Positions 24,284 through 36,835 of a stretch of DNA of 64,000 nucleotides are shown here, piece after piece. Source of the stretch: Sphagnum magellanicum (taxonomy: Eukaryota; Streptophyta; Sphagnopsida; Sphagnales; Sphagnaceae). Both the position numbers and the translations under genes were made by a program. The DNA lies in assembly GCA_021904315.1 (NCBI GenBank), contig CM038917.1:13252041-13316040 (forward strand). Direction: 5' to 3'. The notes under the pieces were generated by a model, which had not been told where the DNA came from, did no database searches, and worked only from the letters and a program-made list of their open reading frames with translations. The number at the start of each line of letters is the position of its first letter. The first letter of the stretch is position 1.

Positions 24284-25430
24284 CGCCTGCATTATTGGAA
24301 AGTCCGGGTAGAATAATTTCGTCTCACGTATGTCTAGGAAAAAAATTGTCAGAACCGGATGTACTATTTTGCATATCAGTTGACTGAGCAGACAGATACA
24401 CTTGACTGCAAAAGAATCAGAAGTGATCATCTGGATTAGCAAGGTGCGACTGTTAACCAGCTCACGGTCATTCATATTCGACAATCAGACAGAAATAAAA
24501 GGAAAAAAGTTGGCAACCTAATTTATGGGAGCTCGATAGCTGTTGCCAGCTGCTCTCACGTATCTCACGCGCCATGTAAATCTTCATTTAAAATCGAGAT
24601 TGTCACACAATATATGCGCTATTATGCTGCAGTCACCCTTTTCTGATCCTAGACTCTAGAGCCTGCAGCTCTTTGGTAAAGTGTGAATCTCAAAAAGACG
24701 ATAACACCTGCAACCTCTAAATTAGGCACCAGATTAATCAGTGGCTTCAAAGCTGGCTCCATCTGCACCTTCTAGAAAAAGTGCTTTATGGTCTTCACGT
24801 CATCGGACACAACTACAGCATCTTTCTGATGTCTTTCATGGGAGCTGATCTCCAAGTCCCAAGGGGCCACGTCTCTTCAGGTGCGTTAAAAAATGTGGTA
24901 TCTTCTGTAACTTGTTTGTCATGATACGACAAACAAGAGAATCGACAGGAAGCGAATTGGGGATTGCGTGGAGAAAGATCATTTTCTAGGGGCTTGCATT
25001 TGCAGCTCAACATGAGAAATAAGCAAAGACTGAACAGGTCGAATCTTTTGAAGGATATCGAAGTCAGTTTCAGAGCTTCCCTGGTGCTACTAAATAAGAC
25101 ATGAATATAATATTACAGAACAGACGGGTGCATGTTGCATTCCTCGAGCCTCATGAGTTGATCTTTCTACATCAAGGGGTGATCCTAGTACTGTTATTGT
25201 TGTTATGTAACGAAGATCAATGAAGAACGACGTGAAAGTTTACCAATTACTTGCATGACTGTTGAGTGTCTCCTCACCCTCAAGGCTATTGTCTCGTTTA
25301 GAAGATGAACTTTCTTTTTGGGCCTCATAAGGGAGGCATTGTGGTTGCCCATGCATTTGGGGAATTCTTTTAACTTTAAAAAACCCCAATTTTCCTGCAT
25401 ATTCCTTGTTGACAATCAGTCTATACCGAT
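24284..25430. other. Moderate-GC intergenic DNA with one strong small hairpin
   Basis: A perfect 10-bp stem with a 7-nt loop lies at 24911-24937 (CTTGTTTGTC / GACAAACAAG). The remainder has several short ORFs on both strands without recognisable domains. Confidence 0.4.
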
Positions 25431-25434
25431 TGGT

Positions 25435-25560
25435 TGGTACTAGCATCTAGCTAGCTCCATGGCCTAGCAATGAATTGAACCCGGAACCACCTGCAGGGTG
25501 GCCACAAGTCCAGCCACTTCCAAGCTATTGGCTTATGCTCATTCTTCCCCAATAATAGAA
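25435..25560 (-). mobile_element. tRNA-derived SINE-like segment
   Basis: On the minus strand a B-box match (GGTTCAATTC, 25472-25481) follows a weak A-box-like word (TGGCTGGACTTG, 25505-25516) by about 25-35 bp. The layout is that of a pol III promoter in a tRNA-derived SINE. Element ends and a tail are not clear, and the A box is imperfect. Confidence 0.35.
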
Positions 25561-26261
25561 TAATGTATTGCAATTAAATTGAATCCTAAGTTTTAAAATC
25601 CATGATGCAAGTTCAGTAAATTATGACATCCTGAACATGTTTGCCATGGTTGGGTATTTTGGCCTGGAACCATGGCACAAAATTATGGCTTCTTATTATT
25701 CTACAGAAACTCCAAAGCCCTATTGACAGTGACCAGTATTTAGAAGGAAAGACAGGGAATTAAAATAATCAATTTAGTTGCTAACCTGCCAAGTAATATT
25801 CACTAACTACTTACATTGGGGAATCATTAACGCTGACTGATGAAACCATAATTAACACTAGTATCCATACGGTCCGTCAGTTTTTTTTTTTCATGTCAGC
25901 ACTTGGGAAAGAGTTCTAGAGCAATGGGTAAGTAGAATTCTGACTGTTGGATTGCCGCTGGAGAACCTCCCAGACCCGAGAAAAATTCAAAAGATTATAA
26001 TCCAAACTCCAATCCTAAAGGAAGTTACTGGGTGGTACTACGAGGTTGTGGGAATATTTGGATTGCTAATGATAGTTGTCATCTGATATTCCGTGCATTA
26101 CTTTGGAGTTGGTGTGATAGTATCCTCTTCAGCTATATATAGGTAATGTCACCTCTTGCAGGTGGGCTCTGCGCGTTACTGCAATATTGCTATCTTGGGA
26201 AGTCATCTAGATTTATCTTCAACCTGTGGTGCTTAACTTTGAAACATCGGATCTCTTGAAA
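25561..26261. other. Intergenic, nothing recognised
   Basis: Ordinary AT-rich DNA with no ORF of note, no tandem repeat and no recognised RNA. Confidence 0.35.
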
Positions 26262-26462
26262 GGGTGAACCAGCACCCGAGTTGGTACCTTCACCTTTTTG
26301 AGCGAGACCTCCTCGTGGCCATGTTAAGCTGAAAAAATATTATATTTGAACTCATAGACCCCGATTTAGTCTAAGCATGGCATATTTTGTAATATTCGGA
26401 AATAATTTAATGGGATTTTGGGGTTTTTTCCAGATGGTGTCAACGTGGGTGCTGGTTCACCC
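26262..26462. repeat. Inverted repeat, perfect 16-bp arms about 170 bp apart
   Basis: GGGTGAACCAGCACCC at 26262-26277 is exactly inverted at 26447-26462. Pairing continues inward with mismatches (GAGTTGGTACC against ACGTTGACACC), giving about 27-bp arms. It could be the stem of a non-coding RNA or a small transposon. I found no match to a conserved plant microRNA. Confidence 0.45.
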
Positions 26463-27180
26463 AAGGCCCCTAATGCCCTTACTTACACCACTTGTAAATG
26501 ATTTAGGTAGACATAATGCCAGTAAGTGTCTATTTTATTTTTCTTTAATCAGAACAAAGATGTTATGTGAATTCAAATATAATTTTTGCAAAACAATATT
26601 TTCTGACATGTTTGTTTCATTAGCTTGATTTGCTATATATAGTTAAATGTACTCAAATGAGAGGGAAACGCGGAATTGGAAAGACAAATGAAAGTATGAT
26701 AAAACACATGAGAGTACATACCTGCTACTTTCAATTGTCAAGCCTTGCAATCAAATCTTCTTGTTCCAACAATTTAACGAAAGAAAAGATCATTGTTACA
26801 AATGATCCAATTTCATCAACAGATGTTATAATGATAAGTAGATGAGTCTTGATTATGGCCATTCAACATACATGTGTCTAAGTTAATCGATACATAGGTA
26901 ATAGAAAGTCAAGCATGTGATTATACATCCAAGTATGACTCAACATATACCCACGCGATAGTTGGTATTTATGACAAATCTACGCACTAGTTCAACCAAA
27001 CCAATGTGTTTTAAATCACATTTCTTGTTTTTAAGTTACCTTTTTGGGGGGTGCTAATAATCCTTTCAACTTGTTGAATTGCCATTGATCTTTTAATGTC
27101 CAAGTTAAAATTTGAGAACTTGTAATGGTTCAAGCGAATGACAAGTTGGTCCCTCCGCCAAAGGTAGGTTTTTCTGTTCT
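26463..27180. other. Intergenic, nothing recognised
   Basis: The short plus-strand ORFs at 26377-26628 and 26630-26845 have no recognisable domain. A G run (TTTTTGGGGGG) lies near 27045. Confidence 0.35.
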
Positions 27181-27181
27181 G

Positions 27182-27372
27182 TTTTTTTTTCTTTTCTTTT
27201 GAAGCCTAGCAACAGACTGGACCAAGCTGTTGTCACGCTCAAGTCAAGCTCAGTGGAGGAGGGCCAGCAGGGCTTTCACTTGCGCACTAGTGGGTTTGAA
27301 CCTAGGATCTCTTTTGAGGTGTTAAGGTCATAGATAGGGGCTATATATCACTGAGCCATCACTCCTGAGGTA
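27182..27372 (-). mobile_element. tRNA-derived SINE
   Basis: On the minus strand the element begins near GGAGTGATGGCTCAGTGA. That contains an A box (TGGCTCAGTGA, 27348-27358) fitting TRGCNNAGYNGG almost fully. The B box, GGTTCAAACCC, lies at 27292-27302. The element ends in an A-rich tail (minus-strand AAAAGAAAAGAAAAAAAAAC, 27181-27200). Length (about 190 bp), internal pol III promoter and tail agree with a plant SINE. Target-site duplications are not clear. I do not know the family name. Confidence 0.6.
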
Positions 27373-28600
27373 CTTCTAAGTATCTCTTTCGAAAATAAAA
27401 AATCAACAATATTATCCATATTATCTATACTTGCTTGACATTGAACTTGGTATATTATTACATCTATATTATTCCAATACTAATCCCCGTATGCAAACAT
27501 TTTGTCCCTTGAAATGCTAAGACGAACCAAAGTGCATACATTATATCATAACATTTATTAAAACGTTAAATGAACCACATGAAAAGAACTTGCAGCATGA
27601 AGCCTAATATTGCAAACATTCCAGAGTCCTTTCCAAGAAAAAGTAATACTTAAAGCAAATGGGATCAGAACTCTAACCAGTCATGCCTAAATATCCCTCT
27701 AATGGCAAAGTTTTATTTTGACTTTAATGCTTCGACTTTAGAATTCAGAGGAGAACGGGATTTAGATCTTGCCTTTAACCATATCAATTCATACACACCC
27801 AGCTCCGTTAGCTCCTTGTAGTTTACTTTGCAACTATGAAGTCCATTTCATATGAGTTTCAATTGGCATACGGTGCATCTACTGGGTGTCAGCCACCACG
27901 CAATTTCGCAATTACCATGATTCATCACTTTTCTGTTAATTAGCACGTCTGGTAAATAATTTACGTGTGTGTCCTATAATTAAAGGGCACCGTCAGACAT
28001 AATTAAGTTTAGCCAAAAAGTTTTGCGAACGCTAAACATCTCCCCGAGAAGATCCTAGAAATATGCCAGGGTACAATGAATTAAACGAAATCCAGGATCT
28101 AGAGATTTACTATGTGTTCCATTGCATGCACTATGCTAAATTAGAAACTTGACATGAATATGGCTCAAATAGGGTCATGTTGATCCTTAGCTTAAACGCC
28201 AATGATAATGATAAAAACCATTCCCAGGGTGGGGGGGTCTTTTTTAACAAGTTTATTTTCGACTTCAGATCAGCTATTCAATTCTTAGAAATTAATTAAC
28301 TCCAATGATCTAAACATAAAACTAGCTGTTAAATATCAGCATAAATATTGATTTTTTTTGTGGCTAAAAATATTATCCATCTTTTGCCTGTGTTGCACTT
28401 CTCCGTGTTATAATGAGTCAAAAGGGGCAGATTTTTGTTACTGGCACGATGCCGGTTCACAAACCCAAAACTGAGTTCGGAAGAGGATGTCCAATGATCA
28501 GGATGAACATAGCAGAATCAGGAGCCTGGGTCTTGATAACCATTGACTAAATATGGAATTTAAATTAATTGGTGCAGATAATTTAGTTTGCTACAGTAAC
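27373..28600. other. Intergenic, nothing recognised
   Basis: AT-rich DNA without a credible ORF. A GGGTGGGGGGG run lies at about 28228. The end of this stretch leads into the upstream region of the MIR156 locus. Confidence 0.35.
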
Positions 28601-28646
28601 TTCCGGGCCACAAAACGCGTAGTTCAATTTTGCTACTGGGCTGATC

Positions 28647-28652
28647 CACGTG
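28647..28652. promoter_or_regulatory. G-box (CACGTG) upstream of MIR156
   Basis: The sequence CCACGTGAC is a perfect G-box, the binding site class of bHLH (PIF-type) and bZIP factors. It lies about 690 bp upstream of the miR156 sequence in the sense orientation. In Arabidopsis, PIF proteins are known to bind MIR156 promoters at G-boxes. Use here is inference. Confidence 0.35.
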
Positions 28653-29321
28653 ACAACACTTTTTTCGGCGCTTACTGCAGTGGCAACAACTGCTTTTAGC
28701 AACTGGACTTGTAACAACAACCTTCCCCCTCCATTCAAGACTCTCAAATTTTTAATGCCATGGATCACAATGACTGGGGAGCTTCGAAAGCACTCTTTTA
28801 CAGGCCGAGTAGATGCGTTTGTGAGAGAAAAAAAGGGGGAGCATGGTTGGAGTTTGATCGGCAGCCGATAATTCAAGTGGTGAGTGTGTAGTTTAGGTAG
28901 CGCCGCCCTAGAAAATAAAGGGTAAAGTAACTTCTCGTTCAGTAACTGGAGCCAACGCAATCTAACCCCATGCGATTCGTTTATATTTGGCAGTCGAAAT
29001 TATTTCTCATCCACTAAAAGCTCTGGTTTAATTAAGTCGCAGTATGTGCGGCGTTTTAAACGAGGATGGGACCACCTCATCAAGAAAACCACCTCTCTCA
29101 CCTCCACAAAACCCCAACCGTGCCAGGTGCTTATCGTGCTCCATTTTTTCGCACCCGAGTTCGAGGTCGGGATTGCGAATTAGCAGCCACCAGGGAATTC
29201 AATACGAGCGTCCTTGGGAGAGAAGATGTATTATCCGTCCCAGGCAATGAAGGAAGTGCCGTGGAAACCTTGCGGCCAGCAGCAGCTAGTAGGATCATCT
29301 CAATTTGTGTCTGTGTTTTCG

Positions 29322-29426
29322 TGTCAGAGGAGAGTAGTGACAGAAGAGAGTGAGCACAGTTGCTTTATGTACGCTGCTTCGTACGTTAGCAGGCGTGCTC
29401 ACTCTCTGCCTGTCACCTCTCTCCCC
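29322..29426 (+). ncRNA. MIR156: MIR156 precursor hairpin
   Basis: The mature sequence TGACAGAAGAGAGTGAGCAC at 29338-29357 is identical to canonical miR156. The opposite arm at 29395-29415 (GTGCTCACTCTCTGCCTGTC and one more base) pairs with it along nearly its full length, with one bulge and one mismatch. The stem continues outward (GAGGAGAG with CTCTCTCC). The loop side contains an inner stem, GTACG/CGTAC. miR156 cleaves mRNAs of SPL transcription factors and so delays the juvenile-to-adult change. The miRNA is on the 5' arm, as is usual for this family. ORFs at 29044-29456 simply run through the hairpin and are not genes. The primary transcript probably starts some hundreds of bases upstream, possibly after the TTTATATTTGG word near 28980, but that is a guess. 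Confidence 0.93.
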
Positions 29427-32400
29427 CTCATCTCTGTAGCATCTATTTCTCACTAAAAGGACGTTTTGGTGAAGGAAAATCTTGCATAGTTTTACTTATA
29501 TCTTGTACGTCCTTGGCGGTAGTACAGTAATCTGACTTTGATCTTGCTATATCTTTATCCAAGTGACTTTTTTGTGCCGCAGACCTGCTGCATCCTGAGA
29601 CTACGTTGCCCCGGCACTTGTCCTTCATGTGCGTGTTACAGGACTCGCTTCACTGTCTCAGACGGTATATGCTAACCGCTAGTCGTCGACTACGCGGGCC
29701 GTGACGGTAGGGCTCAATTTAGCCGGCCGAGAAGACATTTATGCTCAAAGGTATGCGGTGACAGTGCACTTCTCTACCAGTACAATTTTCACCATCTCTA
29801 CAGTCATAATAGTTGTTGTATATAATCATGAAACTTTCTACTATCAGCGAAGACAGTTGTCTTAGAGCCCAGCTTGAAGGCTCACAATAGCATAGTATTA
29901 TAAGCAACCACTACGATGTCTGATATCCTTCCTTTCACGCCCTTATCCGCACTAATAGTGTTCACATGTTCGGTTAAACTCGAATATTTGTAGAATATTT
30001 TCATCTTGTGAGGCTGCACTTCTGTTACGTAAATAAAGTAAGGTATTGTCTATGGACTTTAAGGCAGCATAGATCAGCAAGTAGCACTGAATCGGTCCAT
30101 GAACATGCTGCTTGGAAGATATGGCCGAACTTGTCATTATGGTCTGCCCGACTGTTTAATCCTTCCAAATATTTCTGTGAGTTTTCAGGCTAGGCAGACA
30201 GCGTATAACCTTGTGCTCATGATGGAGAGGCCTTTCTCTAGACGAGGGAATCATATGCAGTTTCATGAAGGTACTGCATTAATCCACATGTAGACAGACC
30301 GCGAAGTTTTCTTTCAAGTTGAAAAAAGTTTAATTCGTTTTGATGTGTGTTAGAAGCCCATATTGCCATGTCTGTTGATCATTTGACGATTGACGATGTT
30401 GGACTTGCAGGGTGAGTACTAGAACCGATAGAACCGAGTGGACTGGAAGTTACATAGATCCTCAGTACCTACGATTCCTTTTAGACTGTTCTATCGCTTG
30501 TTCATAGGTTCTATACGTCGAAGCATCTGGAACGAGAAATTTTTTGGCTAAAAAAATCCTTTCAGGAATTGCAGCAATACTGCCGCAGAAAGATCTTGGA
30601 ATAATTCTCGTTGTAACTCTCTGTGGAATGTACAGGAAGTAGCACCGTTCTGAGCTTAGATTGATTAATTTCAGAATATGCGGCCTAACTTGGGTGGAAG
30701 GTAGGACCCATATGATCTTCGGACTGAAGCACAATAGACTGAGTAGTCTTGGAAGGATGGGTGACCTCCTGTGTAATGGTGCATTTGACAGTTTCCCAAT
30801 TCCTAGAGATGGGTTTCACACCAGGGGAAGAAGTTCTCACTAACCCTTGCACGGTCATTAGAGTTTTTGGTTATTACAGCAGTTAAGCTTGGAACGGTGA
30901 GGCATCCAATTTGAGTGTCTATGATGGTCCAAAATTGAAATACTCGTTTAAGTAATGAGCGCATTTCATTCCAAGTTCCTTCATCAATTTCTAATGGCTA
31001 ATTGATTGTTGTGCTTTGAACATATTGTCTTGCGACATGTTATTCTTATCTCAGGAACGTGCGGGTTTTCTGCTTCCACACTTATTGACTCAATTGTAAC
31101 CGACCTGAATTGTTGGCAAGATAGAACTCACATTTTTGTTCACGAGCGAAAGGTAACTTTTAATGACCATATATTAGATTTAAGTTTTCCGCAGAACTGG
31201 CCGTGTACCTTGTTCCTTTCCTTGGAAGTTTAAGTAAAACTTGAAACTCACCCTCAACAATGTAATGATTGGAGGGTGAACATGGGTAAACATGATCTGG
31301 ATGAAGTATACATGTCAATGTAGAAGCGCTCAACGTAATTTAATACCATCTTTTTCTAGGTTATGATAACACCTTGAAATTGGATAGAGGTCTGAGGGAT
31401 GTGACATGAGCTCAGGTTTATATGTTATCATGAATGATCAAGAAAAGGTTTCCCGAGTGGTTCATGACATACAGTACATGTATTTTGAGCATTTTAGAAG
31501 ATACCACTGTTTGCTCTGCTCAAGAACTTGCTAAAATTAAAAATAGAAATTGCTTAGAACCAGTGTGCCTGTAAAACTAACAGGTATGTAGTTGTTGCAA
31601 GTTTAATGGTGTCAAGCATAATCCAATCCACATCATGAATTAGTGATAAGTTGTGTAAATATAGTTTAGACTTAGTCTCTAATATAGTCTTGTGAAAACC
31701 ACTCTGCTCCAATGAACTATGGATGAGTATACAACAGCCAATTGGTTGATATGTGGACATCATGAAGTTGATAAATAGGACTTGATGTTATCTTCTTTTC
31801 ACCCTGAACTTTTGTGCTAGACTCTAGTTGCTAGACAGGATGAAACTGGAGAGTTGTCATGTCAATTATAATCTAGTCATTATCTGAATAGGAGAGAAAG
31901 GTGACTTCAAGAAAGGAAAACCCCATTGCATGTATCCTGCACAAGAAGTGTAGCAGAGGTCCACCATGCATTCACTTTAAAAAGAACGTGTATGCACTTG
32001 GATGAATGCAATAATTCAGCGTCTAGAACACTTTGCAGTAAACTATCTCAGGAATCACTTTTCTCTAATTCACTAGGGCTACATTTGCCTATTAGACATG
32101 AATTATTACTTCCTGTGATTTTAGTTTATGTAATCTAAGATATGTTCGCAAATTTAAGAGCTCTATTGTCTAGTGTATACTATGGCTCTTGTCCCTCTTT
32201 GCCAACCTGCCTATCTTGTCTTGTTTGCCTAAGACAGCCAGTAACTTATAATGCGTGTGGTTTTCTTTGTGACTAGCTTTGCTCTAAGGCAGCTCTTGAG
32301 GTTTAGACATGTCAATTAAGGAAAGTGCAAGATTTCGAAGTTTAAAACTTTTGGCTAACTAATAGGTCTTTGTAAACCACCTTGGAACCTACATTAGGAA

Positions 32401-32865
32401 GAGTTCCCGCAGTTCGATTTAAACTCCTAGTAAGCAACATACTAGTATTACAGTCAAGCAGGACTTGGTAGTTCCTCTATCGGTGACGACAGTTCCATTC
32501 ACCAGTACACCAGATTTTGAGATTTGCCTGAAGCGGAGGAATGTGATTGTAGTGCAAAGTCTAATTAACAGTTGAAACTTGGGCACCTGCCGTCGCCCAA
32601 AATCTAAGAACGTTTGTGGGTTTAAATCTGCCAGCTTTTGCTATTTCATACTAAAAGGCAGGTCTTCTGCAAAAAAACGTCTCGTATCCTGATTCAACGT
32701 TTGGAATAATGCACATTCTAGTCTCTCTTTCCGGAACCTTTTATTTGGAAGAATAATAATGCAAAGAGGGGCCGAGGGAGTTCCCATATTCAAGGTAGCA
32801 TGATTCACATTCTCCGGGCCTTGCTCTTATCCAAAAATAACCGAGAAAGATTCAACTTTATTTAT
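29427..32865. other. Downstream of MIR156; no gene recognised
   Basis: Composition is moderate to about 31200, then more AT-rich. The first few hundred bases may belong to the MIR156 primary transcript. Short ORFs (29443-29628 -, 29719-29907 -, 30462-30734 -, 30661-30843 +, 31006-31233 +, 31554-31763 -, 31926-32138 +) show no domain I recognise and do not join into a spliced gene by eye. Confidence 0.35.
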
Positions 32866-32869
32866 AAAT

Positions 32870-33040
32870 TACACTAGTGTAGCCTGTGCTGTTGAAACAA
32901 GCCAAAACTGATTACCCAACGAAATTTTCATTCCAAAACGTTCTTTCATAAGTTAACTGAATTTTCAATGACAAAAAATACTCTAAATTTTATATCTCTC
33001 ACACTTTAGGTCTAAAAAATTCCAAACCACCTTCATTAGG
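32870..33040 (+). repeat. Fragment of the 22.8-kb dispersed repeat family
   Basis: The segment from TACACTAGTGTAGCCTGTGC through TCACACTTTAGGTCTAAAAA matches about 23085-23230 in order and orientation. Only this part of the family is present here. Confidence 0.5.
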
Positions 33041-34614
33041 TTCTGTGCGTGTGAGTATTCTGTTTTCTAAAAGCTCAGCATGTTCTCAGCATCTTTCCAA
33101 ATGCAATGTCATTCTTTATGCTCAATAAGGCACACAAGTGAGAGTATTACAAAAATTGGACAAGGTTTGGTTGTTTCCTCATGTCACCTCTTATTTTGGT
33201 AATGTCTTCAATGAAAGTCCAAGATTGTTTGTCACAGTATATATATATTTTAAATATTGTATTTGAACTTCAACCATATCATTATTACAAGAGATTTCCA
33301 CAATGTTTTTGCATATTATGATAAGTCAAAACTTTAAAAAGTTAAACATTTGTTAAAAGAACAATATATTTTTATTTCATATAATGTGGGCAGAATAGAT
33401 TTAAGCAAAAAAATCTATGTCACAATGCATTAAAAAATGCAAAACTTATACTTCAAAAAATGATTGAAATAATTTTTATTCTTCATGATTGTAATGTTTA
33501 CAAAACATTGTGATTACATATGATTGGATTAAGTTTATGAAACACATGAAAAGTTTGATAATTATCATATCATAAATAGATTTTTTTAAAGGCAATGATC
33601 ATAAATATGTGATAAATTAGAATTTTGACAAATAATTATTTTCAAATGAAAAGATGACAAGAAATGTGAAGTGAGCCATTTTTAAAAGTTTCATTTCAAA
33701 ATTTCTTGGTTGATGTTCAAATTAAAACCTAGTGTGATGTAAAATTTTTTTAAAAATTATTATATTACATATACCATAAATACCTCTATTATTTTTTAAT
33801 TTATTTTTAAAATAAATAAATATTAGATAACATTATTAACTTTATGAAAATCAAAATATAAACCCCAAACACCAAAAAGAAACCCAAAACTAAATGCAAC
33901 ACATTTTGAAAGCATATAATTTATGCACATGTTGCGAAATTACCCAAAGGTGAAAACATAAATTACACTATCCATTAAAATGTTGTCACAAGGTAGGTTT
34001 TTCAAGATTTTGAAATTTGGGTCCAAATTTTTAAAGTAATACCAAGGAAGACAAAGTAGAAACATTATTTTGAGAAGCTTCCATAATTTCAACTTTTTTT
34101 TGCGATGGGCCAATCAAATTGGCTCATTGCAGAAAAACAAAATTGGGCTTGTGAGGCACCCCCAACTAATTAGTCCTTGATGCAATCCTTAATTTTGCTT
34201 TATAATTTTTATTCCTATACACATTACTAATTTTTTAAAATTCATATTTAGAAGTATGATATGTTGGACCATCATATTTTTAAAAAATTAATATCACACA
34301 CTTTGTGTCCATGTACATCATGAAAAATGACTAGTAAAGAATATCAAAAAGGCTTACAAAAAAGTGATGTTGTGATAAGTTTTTTGGTACATTTTAAAGA
34401 ATTTGGACCCATTTGTAATTGGTAACGTGATTAAATAGAAAATATTAAGCTGATAAAAGACTCAACACTAGAATGTTATATATATTATAATCACATTGTA
34501 TGAATTTTTTGAATAATTTTTGAATTATCATAACATAATGGACTTTTTAAGAAATACCCAAAAACTTGCAACAATCCACAATTAATGAATTTAGATTTCA
34601 TACACTTTCATATA
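33041..34614. other. AT-rich intergenic DNA
   Basis: No ORF longer than about 60 codons and no clear tandem repeat. It is probably old repeat-derived sequence leading into copy B of the 21.4-kb repeat. Confidence 0.35.
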
Positions 34615-36005
34615 TACGTCAAAGCAAGATAACATAGGATAAACATCTCCCCTTCAACCTTGCACCATTCATATAAAGTAGGGTGTAAGCACCTAAACCC
34701 CCGAAAAATTGTAGTCACAAATATAATCTTTTTACAATTACTTTTTTTGGTAATGTATGGACATCACATCTTGGATTATTTTTGCTTGTTTTAAGTATAT
34801 TTGATTAAAATGAAACTTAATCTAATCAAATTTTTTTTTAATCCAACAAACAATGAAAAACTTGAATGTATGGAATATATTTGTGACAAAATAATACTTG
34901 TCACAAAGTTTGAAAAAATTACATATATACTTCAAAACTAAAGTTGTGAGTGGAATTTTTAGGTGAATTTTTTAATTGTGTATGATATTGATATGCATGA
35001 ATTAAATTTAGGACCATTTAAAAATTCAAAGTTTTTGGATGAAATTTCATTCAAAAAAGTGTGTTTTTTTCATTTTTGGATAATAAATGTGTAATAATAT
35101 CTTTTTTAAAGAAAAAACCACTACCATATCAAAAAGGAAGAGATTTTATAGATGAGCATTACATTATTTTTTCAATTTTCTTTTTTTTGATAATGTTTTA
35201 TGAACCATAAACCTGAGGCCTTATGGTCATTGAAAAATTATAAGTTATATATTATATGTACATTAATTTTATCCCGTTCTCTTCATCTAACCGTTGGATC
35301 AAAAATAATTTTGATTTAGAATGAACTTTGATTTCCACAATGTTCTCATGCAAATTTTTAAGTTTTTTTCTTGCGTTTATGATAGCCAAAGAATACCATC
35401 AAAATTTTAACTTATTCCGTACTATAATACTCATTATATATCACCTTTTTTGGTGAAAAAAGGCTCACCCTTAATGTATTTTCACCTAGTAGCATCAAAT
35501 TAGGTGAAAGTATGTGTCAAATAACATTAATTTGTTTTATTAGGTTTATAAGAATCTAATTCTAAAAAAATTAAAAGAAAAAATAAATGTAAGTAAATAA
35601 AATGTACCTTTAAACTATGAAAAATATGTGTTCAAACCTACTTTTTGGTTTAAAAAATTAATGAAATTGATGTGTAATAAATTAAAAAGTGAAAATCAAC
35701 ATATGTTTTAGAACGTTAGAAAAAAAATCTACTTTCTTTTTGTAAAAACCTATTTGACACCTACTTGAAACTAAAAACTCACATAAATAAACATCAAAAG
35801 CTAACTTGTATTTTGAAACTTTTATTTCAAACCTATTTTTGCAATTTGAAATATAAGAATCAATTCACATTAATGTAAACATATATTATTTTTAATCATT
35901 GAAATGAAAACATTCAATGTTCCACAATTCTATAATGAGTTTTGTTATTATTTTAAATCTACTTGTTCCAAGTTTGAGAAAGTAATGAAATTGTTTGCTT
36001 CATTT
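34615..36005 (+). repeat. Dispersed repeat, copy B, with about 800 bp of extra DNA
   Basis: The block matches 21445-22010. The match is interrupted between about 34676 and 35490, where copy A has only a dozen or so bases. The extra DNA carries no ORF and no obvious inverted ends, so insertion in B and deletion in A are both possible. Confidence 0.55.
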
Positions 36006-36835
36006 TGCTTACACCATATAATGTTTTTTATTGAATAAAGGATTCAATGATAATATAGTGTGGTAACATTGATCCTAAGGAAAACTTTTTGAGAGGATTT
36101 TGATGACCAAATTTTTTTATGTACCTTGAATTATGGTTTTTTTTCATTAAGTCATTTCTTGAATGAAAGTAATAATTTAAATCTCATGTTTCAAATTTAA
36201 ATTCTCTATCAGGTAAGTTACTAAGGTTAGAATTTTCTTTTATAATGAATTTCTAATGATAACTTGCAAAATGATTTGTGTGATTCAAAGTATCCTACCT
36301 TCACATTGCCTTCTAATTAATCTAGAATTTTAGAACTTCAAAAGTCTTTTGCCACACATAAATGGGGTAAAATGTACATGATATGTTTTCAAAAAATTAT
36401 AGTTTATTATACAAGAAAACATAAAAATGTAGAAAAATAAAAATTGGTTATAATTTGAAATTATTATCATTTTTATAAAGAGACACTAAATTTACAAAGG
36501 ATTATGACACTTTTCAAAAATTCATATTTATTCAAAAATGATGAAGAAAAAAACATGTCATGTACTTGGACAACTATAAGCATTTATTATAACAAGTTGT
36601 AAAAAAAATTGTTCCAAAATTCATTCATATGAATTTATTTTTGTTGGGAAAGGGACATGCAATTTTCTTTATAATAATTTCGTTGGCTCATTATATCTCG
36701 TTTGCACCTAGAGGTAAAATATATGAATATTATATAGAGTTTTGTCATACTTAACTATTGGTTCTTCTTTTTTCTTACAAAATCTAAGTGTTGTTTATTA
36801 TTTTAATTTCTGGAATAGGAATTAAGTAAAAGTTT
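36006..36835. other. AT-rich intergenic DNA
   Basis: Nothing recognised apart from low-complexity AT tracts. Confidence 0.35.

Noticed and set aside
28583..29456. Several ORFs of 60-125 codons on both strands
   Set aside because: They overlap each other and run through the MIR156 hairpin and its upstream region. None has a recognisable motif.
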